Virus record (IMG/VR): IMGVR_UViG_3300050821_015285
Span: 1 to 20,433 of that record
DNA from: a virus
Reading direction: 5' to 3' (one strand)
Length of the DNA: 20,433 nucleotides
The notes below the pieces were generated by a model. It had not been told where the DNA came from. It ran no database searches and worked only from the letters and a program-made list of their open reading frames with translations. Positions 20,158 to 20,433 of this stretch are shown here, piece after piece (within the stretch, counting starts at the first letter, position 1; each line of letters begins with the position of its first letter). The position numbers were made by a program, and so were the translations under genes.

Positions 20158-20433
20158 CAGCCACCCCCCCACCAGGGGCCGCCCATGCCGTACCCACTCA
20201 TGCCGGCAAAGTGCGGCCAGTGATACTCGTGAAGGACCTGCGACGGCAGGGCGGAATATTTGAACCCGTTCATGAGGTTCTCGATCCCGGTCGGGAAGTC
20301 CCCGTAGCCCGTGCGAAATGGGGCTGCTTGCCGCACCTGATCGAAGTTCCCCACCAAATAGCAGAGGACGCCGCGCACCAACTCCGGCACATCGTCCGGC
20401 CCGTCACCATAGCCGCAGTTGTAGCGAATGCGC
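20154..20433 (-). CDS. Head-tail connector (gp6-like), C-terminal part
   Basis: The frame is open from the right window edge to the TGA at 20154, giving 92 codons with the 5' part missing. It reads YNCGYGDGPDDVPELVRG then VLCYLVGNFDQVRQ, the characteristic GYGD...VP..ir.ail.lv..w...R pattern of phage connector proteins of the gp6/phiE125 gp8 type. The tail is Gly/Trp/Met-rich (MSGYGMGGPWWGGGW), which is unusual. The protein would form a ring below the portal. Its position upstream of the head closure gene is as expected. Confidence 0.75.
   Translation of the reverse strand, partial: RIRYNCGYGDGPDDVPELVRGVLCYLVGNFDQVRQAAPFRTGYGDFPTGIENLMNGFKYSALPSQVLHEYHWPHFAGMSGYGMGGPWWGGGW

Noticed and set aside
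1-20433. tRNA genes, CRISPR arrays, insertion sequences or attachment sites
   Set aside because: No cloverleaf-like segment, regularly spaced repeat array, transposase or integrase motif was recognised on either strand by reading.

Overview
The window looks like the late structural region of a tailed, siphovirus-type phage or prophage with high-GC DNA (low-to-mid 60s percent, judged by eye). No integrase, terminase, capsid or host housekeeping gene is visible, so free phage and prophage cannot be told apart. The host is not shown. Several exported proteins have signal peptides ending in ...AQ, which would suit a high-GC Gram-negative soil bacterium such as an acidobacterium, but this is weak inference.

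Nearly everything from 20433 down to 820 is one unidirectional minus-strand gene train. Junctions are mostly ATGA, GTGA, TGATG or TAATG overlaps. In transcription order it starts with the end of a head-tail connector, followed by a head-closure protein, an HK97 gp10-like tail-completion protein, a tail terminator and a major tail tube protein. Next come a small unknown protein and a tail assembly chaperone with a -1 frameshift extension, equivalent to lambda G/GT. A free-standing HNH endonuclease gene is inserted there. The tape measure protein and a 1074-residue tail-tip hub protein follow.

Downstream of the hub (about 11.0 to 4.9 kb) lie a small tail protein, a repeat-containing fibre-like protein, a jelly-roll-like protein, a coiled-coil membrane protein, a 49-residue membrane protein, a T4-type lysozyme, two small proteins sharing a C-terminal motif (one DUF6527-like), a possible beta-trefoil protein, and a TIM-barrel glycoside-hydrolase-like protein. 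From 4977 to 820 are a secreted beta-helix protein, zinc-ribbon proteins and several small membrane or exported proteins, including holin candidates. Lysis and host-surface functions are thus interleaved.

At the left edge (2 to 797) three plus-strand genes converge on this train: the end of a structural-looking protein, a zinc-ribbon protein and a small acidic protein. No stretch longer than about 80 bases lacks a gene. I saw no tRNA, rRNA, CRISPR array, insertion sequence or attachment site.

The most notable observations are the A9 slippery site joined to a 53-codon -1 frame extension, Sec-type signal peptides on several tail-region proteins, a probable CTG start for the lysozyme, a strong hairpin enclosing the stop codon of the tail tube gene, and the pair of proteins sharing a C-terminal motif.
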